From Crambe crambe (taxonomy: Eukaryota > Porifera > Demospongiae > Poecilosclerida > Crambeidae), in the NCBI GenBank assembly GCA_963924555.1, contig OZ004583.1:4001501-4065500 (forward strand): 64,000 bases of DNA. The letters are read 5' to 3'. The translations under genes and the position numbers were made by a program. Each line of letters begins with the position of its first letter. The stretch's first letter is position 1. The notes beneath the pieces were generated by a model that made no database searches, had not been told where the DNA came from, and saw nothing but the letters and a program-made list of their open reading frames with translations. Shown in pieces: positions 59,020-64,000 of this stretch.

Positions 59020-60593
59020 CTATTGAGTGTCTAGTAACTGTTTCAAATCTCTAATATATTCATTAATCGCCAAATCACGGTCCTCAGAAAGACTGAACTG
59101 TGGTACCTTTTCTCCACTAGAACATTTGTCTGCATCATTTGATACTTGATCAGATTTCCATCTTGCAGATATCAATCGCTGACACTCCACCAACTTTTCA
59201 TGTTCTCTTTTAGGCACAAAAGGGCTTAAAAATGATATCATGGTAGGAACAAATTTTCCAGGCATATGAACAATTGAACCAGTTTCTTGCTGAAATAATA
59301 AAACTACTATCAGATGCAATGCCATAGCATAATCTTCCTCTTCTATAAGATTTCTTTTTAAAGACTGCCGGTGTGAAAATAGCAACTGCCTATAGTATAA
59401 AAGAACCATTCACTTTGCAAATAGGTAGTAACTGCCTATAGTATAAAAGAACCATTCACTTTGCAAATAGGGTTGGTAAGCAAAGCATCCATTCAACCAA
59501 CACAGCTAGAACCCTATGGCTCACACGAAGTGTTTTTGGCCATGTATACCACCTTACAGTGAAATTAACTTAATTACGTATCATCCTTACATGGTATGTA
59601 CAACCAATAAAGTTAAAGTAGAAATTAATGCCATAGACCCTGCCTATTCTTTGCAAACAGGGTGGCCTGCTGCATTAAGTATACACTGTGTGTGAACAGT
59701 TGCTACAGAGATACATAGTTCAATCCTATAGCACCCTATTTGAAAGTACAACTTTGGACACAAGTATCCATATGTTTAGGAACCTTAGATGTGACGGTCA
59801 TACTATATTCACAAATCTCAAAATGAGCATCAACCTGAGTACTGGACTGTGCACCAGATCCATGAAAGCTCACTGTGCACAATTCTTAAGTGATAAACCT
59901 TAAGACCATGTGCCAATATTGCTAATTTTGAACCAGACATGTACCTTTCCTTCTTTTTATCTAACGTCTTGAGCAGGAAACCACAATATTCTTCACCACA
60001 GAGACTTGCATAGGCATCAAAAAATGAACTTGCTTCCTAGGGAAGAGAAGAGGAAGAGGAAGGAGGGTAAGAGATATTATGCTGATTTATACATACCTTC
60101 CCACTTAATGATACATTAACAATGGTAACAGTAGTCCTAATATGATCAGGTAATTTCGAAATAACATCACTTCTCTCCTAAAAATAAGACGTGCATGAAT
60201 GCTGGTCTGCATGAATGCTGGTCAGTGGAATATTAATTAATAAGACCTTGGAGTTTAATTCTCCAGGTATTTTAACCAAAACACCAGAATCTTCAGCAAG
60301 GTATAACACAATCATACTAGTCAAATCAGAACACACTGTTCGTAGAAGATACTTGGAGAGCTGAATAGCAGGATCACCTAAAAATAATAAGCGTTCCAAT
60401 ACAGGCAAATATTTATGGAATTAAAATTGAGGTATATTAAGCAAATAGCTTAAATCATTTGACTATGTATAGTCTGGAGTCCACCACCAATTGAACTTCT
60501 TTTAGCATGAGCACTACTGATGTAATCCCTGGTCTGTCAACCAAGTGATAGTACCCAGATACCTTCATCCTTTCACCATTCATTCTTTTTCTT

Positions 60594-60628
<35 letters not shown>

Positions 60629-63600
60629 CAGGAGTCGACCACACACCAAGTAGAAAGAAACAGGCAATACATCTTATTCATATTTACAATGTATGCTTTT
60701 TTTACATTACAGATGTGTCATTGAGAGAAGCTGTCAAGGCAATAATTATTTTGATGATTATTTTGTAAGGTGAAAGGTCAGGAAGCATAACTCTACTCTC
60801 TCACTGGTGTCCCAAGTCACAGATTATTGAGGCTGGAAGGCCATAACCTGATAAAAGATGGGAAACATTCCATAATGCAAGCAGTTGATTATGACCTAAC
60901 TGCTTTTTATCAGCTAATACAGATGATAGTTAAAGCTGACTAGATACTCACCTGAACCACATAATGCCTGTAGACGCCTCTCATGTCTGTCTGCAATCAA
61001 GGCTTGCTGCTACTACAGGAGAAAGCTAAAGAACTCTGCTTGCATGTGTTCTTAGATTGCACGGTAAAGATAGTCAACATGGAGACAGTAGTACAATTAG
61101 TGATGATAGTAACGCTGACTAGATACTCACCTGAACCACATAGTGCCTGTACACACTGCTGCTTAGCACAGTCTCATCTCTGTCTAGAATCAAGGCTTGC
61201 CGATATTACAGGATAAAGCTAAAGAACTCTGCTTGCACATGTTTGGTAAAGATCGTCAACATGGAGATTGTAGTACAATTTCTGACCCGATGCGCAGTCC
61301 AAAACAAAGTAGAGTTACTTGTATTTTTCTCTTTTATATTCAGCTCAAAAATTCTTTTTAAAACCTATGTTTCAGCTGTGTCTCTAGCCTTCTTCAGGGT
61401 TTATGATTATAAAAATTAAACAAAAAGATTTAAATTCAAATTTGCATGGCTAGAGGCTGTTTGTGCAAATAGCCTGTGCAGATTCTGTCTCTTTTTTGTT
61501 TTAGTGTTTTTATGGTTTCTACCCAGCATCCGTGAATATCCAAAACCCCATCTTTGTTCAAAATGTCACTTGGTGTTTCACTTCTGATGTGTAAAGCCTC
61601 TTTCATTAATAGTTCAGTTTGGCTTCTTGCCCTGTCCACATTTTGATGCTTCCACATCTATGTGTTCCTTCAATCTAGTTTACAATCTTCTGACTGTTTG
61701 AAACTAGATTGAAGGAACACATAGATACATGTGAGAAAGGAATGTGGGAGAGGTCAGCTATAGCTGAGCATACCTGGGTGGAAGGACATAGGATATTATG
61801 GGAGGAAGGATCAATTGTGGACAGGGCAAGAATGAACTATTAATGAAAAAAGGCTTTACACATCAAAAGTGAAACACCAAGTGACATTTTGAACAAAGAT
61901 AGGTGTTTGGATATTCATGGTGCTGGGTAGAAACCATAAAAACACTAAAACAAAGACAAGAGACAGAATCTGCACAGGCTATTTGCACAAACACCCTCTA
62001 GCCATGCAAATTTGAATTTAAATCTTTTTTGTTTATTTAATTTTTATAATCATAAAACCCTGTAGAAGGCTAGAGACATAGCTGAAACGTAGGCTTAAAA
62101 AATTTTTTTTGTGAGCTGAATATAAAAGAGAAAAATACAAGAAATTTAGAATGTCAGCTGATAATGGAACTATATTAAAGTAAAGTTAGGCACTCTAAGT
62201 CAATAGCATGAGAAGAACGAAGCTGCTTTACAGATCCGTGATGGCAACAAAGTGCTGAGGTACTCAGGGAAGAAACGCACTTTGATTATTTATTTATTCA
62301 TTTAGATTACATCATGTATTTCCTTTCTACTTGGTATGTAATTTGATTTTTATACTACATCATTTTTTGATAATATTACTTGGGAATGTTAATTACTTCT
62401 GTTCATTTACTGTGCCTCACACTTTTCATGTTTACATAATATTATGAAAGATGAAAACTAGTATCATTAATAGAAATATCAAAGAAAAAACTTACCTTCA
62501 AAATGACTGATGCCCTTATTAAACAGCTTTGCTGTGTTCCACAAGCCCTGAATCTTTTCTTGTAAATTAGCATGCCGCTTTCTTCTTTCATTCGATGAAA
62601 CATGTCTCTGGTGTACAGCACCAACAGATAAATTTGCTATTGCTTCATTCATAAATGTGGCCTGTAGTGTACTACATAAACAATTATTACACAGAGGTAA
62701 CTAATAAGAAATTACATATCAAGATCAATTGTTATAGATTAGCACAGTGCTAATATAATATATATGATAACGAAGGAGCAAACCTCAAAATACTATGTGC
62801 AATATATCCAGACAGTTCCTTGCTGTCAACCAAGCTCTTATTCAATTCCACAGCAATCTATAATAAAATATTTCAATTCTGTTCAGTATTGGAACATACG
62901 TATATACCTCACTAGCAGTCATGAATTGCAACTCTGGTTTGGCTTCCTCTGATTGTTGTTTTCTCTTTACTAGGCTTCTCTTTTTATCCTTTCCACCCTT
63001 ACTCTTGGCACTAAATATATTTTCTTGTTCTCTCTGATGTATCACTTCAGATAAAAGCACTGAATGCTCCAAAGCAACCTAAAGGGGTTGATAATATATA
63101 TTATGAACTCTCTACCAGTATCACACATAATGATTCTACAAGTTGACATGCAAAACCTTCTTTCCCTTAAAACTTAAGTGAGTTCATTTAATCAAACTAC
63201 TTAATGCACCAAACTACCTTCCATTTTGGTGCACTCATAACAAACTAAATTTCTTTGTTTGATGTACACACCAGAGAAGCATTGTCCTTGATAAATGGTA
63301 GAAAGAAGTCAAGGCATGACTGGATAAATTTACTCGTTACAATGTAACTTCCAAATAGCCTTAGGTTAATGTCAGAGCCATACTTTGTACACAAAAGGAG
63401 TTCTGCATCTTCTGAGACACATGGACTTGGAAGCAGTGGCTATAAGTAAAGTTACACAGATGATTCAAATTTAACAATAACCAAATTAGGTTTCCCGCAA
63501 AATGTGTACCTCCTTACCAAAACATCAATCCATCCCATTTTAGACGTATGGATATCATCAATTGCTCCTTCTAATTCTTTCAGAATAATTTCCCCTATTG

Positions 63601-64000
63601 CACATGATTTAAGTTGAATGACATTACTTTCTTTAGAAGTGCCACAATAGCGCTTTGAAACATAGACTTGAGGATTATCAATTCCAAGACGTCGTAGTGC
63701 ATCATACTCTAAGTACAGCATAAGATGTATACATATCTTAGAATTCCCAAGAGATTATGAGCAAAGTCCAAGGGGGTGATCCCTAACATTGCCACCCTCT
63801 TCTATTTTGATAGTATTCATAAGGCCGTATCATACATCCTTCATTTACCCACTCTCAGCTATAATCAGCTGGTGGTCCAGTTTATACACTTACCAGCTAG
63901 AGAAACTTAACTGAGCCTAGTATGGTATGGCTCATAGTATTATCTATACTCTTACTCACCCAAGTAACCATTGGACAACAAAAAGGAATCGGCCCATTTA
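59020..64000 (-). CDS. UFL1: UFM1-protein ligase 1 (UFL1), C-terminal ten exons
   Basis: E3 ligase that transfers the ubiquitin-like modifier UFM1 to targets such as ribosomal protein RPL26 at the ER. Exons on the minus strand: 64000-63960 (runs off the window), 63708-63518, 63439-63272, 63078-62908, 62857-62784, 62671-62496, 60377-60247, 60177-60097, 60036-59945, 59389-59020 (TAG stop). Phases agree throughout and give about 497 residues. Recognisable UFL1 blocks are SNGYLEYDALRRLGI, PLLPSPCVSEDAELLL, FIQSCLDFF, a Lys-rich disordered stretch (KSKGGKDKKRSLVKRKQQ), SKYLLRTVCSDLTSMIVLYL, KKKERQLLFSHRQSL and ALHLIVVLLFQQETGSIVHM. The substrate-adaptor binding N-terminal part lies outside. The acceptor at 62672 (not the later AG) was chosen because it keeps the frame (STLQATFMNEA). 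Family identity rests on recalled motifs. Confidence 0.9.
59384..59471 (-). repeat. 42-bp tandem duplication containing the last UFL1 3' splice site
   Basis: Copies 59384-59425 and 59430-59471 match over 42 bp with a 46 bp period. Read on the minus strand, each copy contains TTTTATACTATAG followed by GCAGTT, so the acceptor of the last UFL1 exon is present twice. The downstream copy (exon start 59389) keeps the UFL1 frame. The upstream copy (exon start 59435) would add codons that reach an in-frame TAG just before the proper acceptor. Confidence 0.9.
60596..60628 (+). repeat. Poly-T tract of 33
   Basis: Uninterrupted T33 in the UFL1 intron (A-rich on the gene strand). Confidence 0.95.
60850..62340. 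mobile_element. Element Y, copy 2, interrupted by a foldback element
   Basis: Same tandem units (GCTGACTAGATACTCACCTG twice, AATCAAGGCTTGC twice) and the same 3' part (GGTACTCAGGGAAGAAACG) as copy 1. Copy 1 lacks 61318-62176. It lies in the 2.1 kb UFL1 intron 60378-62495. Confidence 0.75.
61318..62176. mobile_element. Foldback element inserted in element Y
   Basis: Inverted repeats of about 360 bp start CTTGTATTTTTCTCTTTTAT and include GGCTAGAGACA(C/T)AGCTGAAA and CTGCACAGGCTATTTGCACA. The flanks AAAGTAGAGTTA (61306-61317) and AAAGTAAAGTTA (62177-62188) look like a target duplication with one mismatch. About 35 bp beyond the right repeat are not matched on the left. Confidence 0.7.

Overview
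The window is eukaryotic and animal-like. It is AT-rich, its genes are split by GT-AG introns, and its introns are packed with foldback (MITE-like) DNA elements. An SRCR-type receptor, an AK9 orthologue, UFL1, a DIRS retrotransposon and an XPG-nuclease transposon together suggest an early-branching metazoan. A sponge is my best guess, but that is inference: nothing in the sequence names the species.

Three protein-coding genes are recognised from spliced exons. (1) From before base 3624 to 55118, plus strand: the last 29 coding exons of AK9 (adenylate kinase 9). They encode 1523 residues in one uninterrupted frame, with three P-loop kinase modules visible and the 5' end lying outside the window. 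(2) 57864 to 55325, minus strand: a seven-exon single-pass membrane receptor with two SRCR domains and a short cytoplasmic tail. It converges tail-to-tail with AK9 across only 206 bp. (3) 64000 to 59020, minus strand: the last ten coding exons of UFL1, the E3 ligase of the UFM1 pathway. Between (2) and (3) lies a single-exon secreted Cys-rich protein (58769 to 57981, minus), which I do not recognise beyond a phospholipase A2-like CxxHDxC signature.

Only about 4.6 kb of the 51 kb AK9 interval is exon; most of the rest is mobile DNA. The main elements are: a decayed 4.5 kb DNA transposon (18726-23273) with about 150 bp inverted repeats and a gene for an XPG/PIN-like nuclease plus CXC protein; a decayed DIRS-type tyrosine-recombinase retrotransposon (about 32.1-36.65 kb, minus); at least five copies of an element family with a long hairpin at one end and a short AGAGAGTGCTAGCGCACTCTCT hairpin at the other; and several small elements with clear target-site duplications (8 bp hAT-like, 9 bp, TTAA, TA). 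Several insertions sit inside other elements, so their relative ages can be read.

The 55-64 kb part has smaller introns and is nearly free of elements, except for the 2.1 kb UFL1 intron between 60378 and 62495. No RNA gene, CRISPR array or bacterial-type feature was found.
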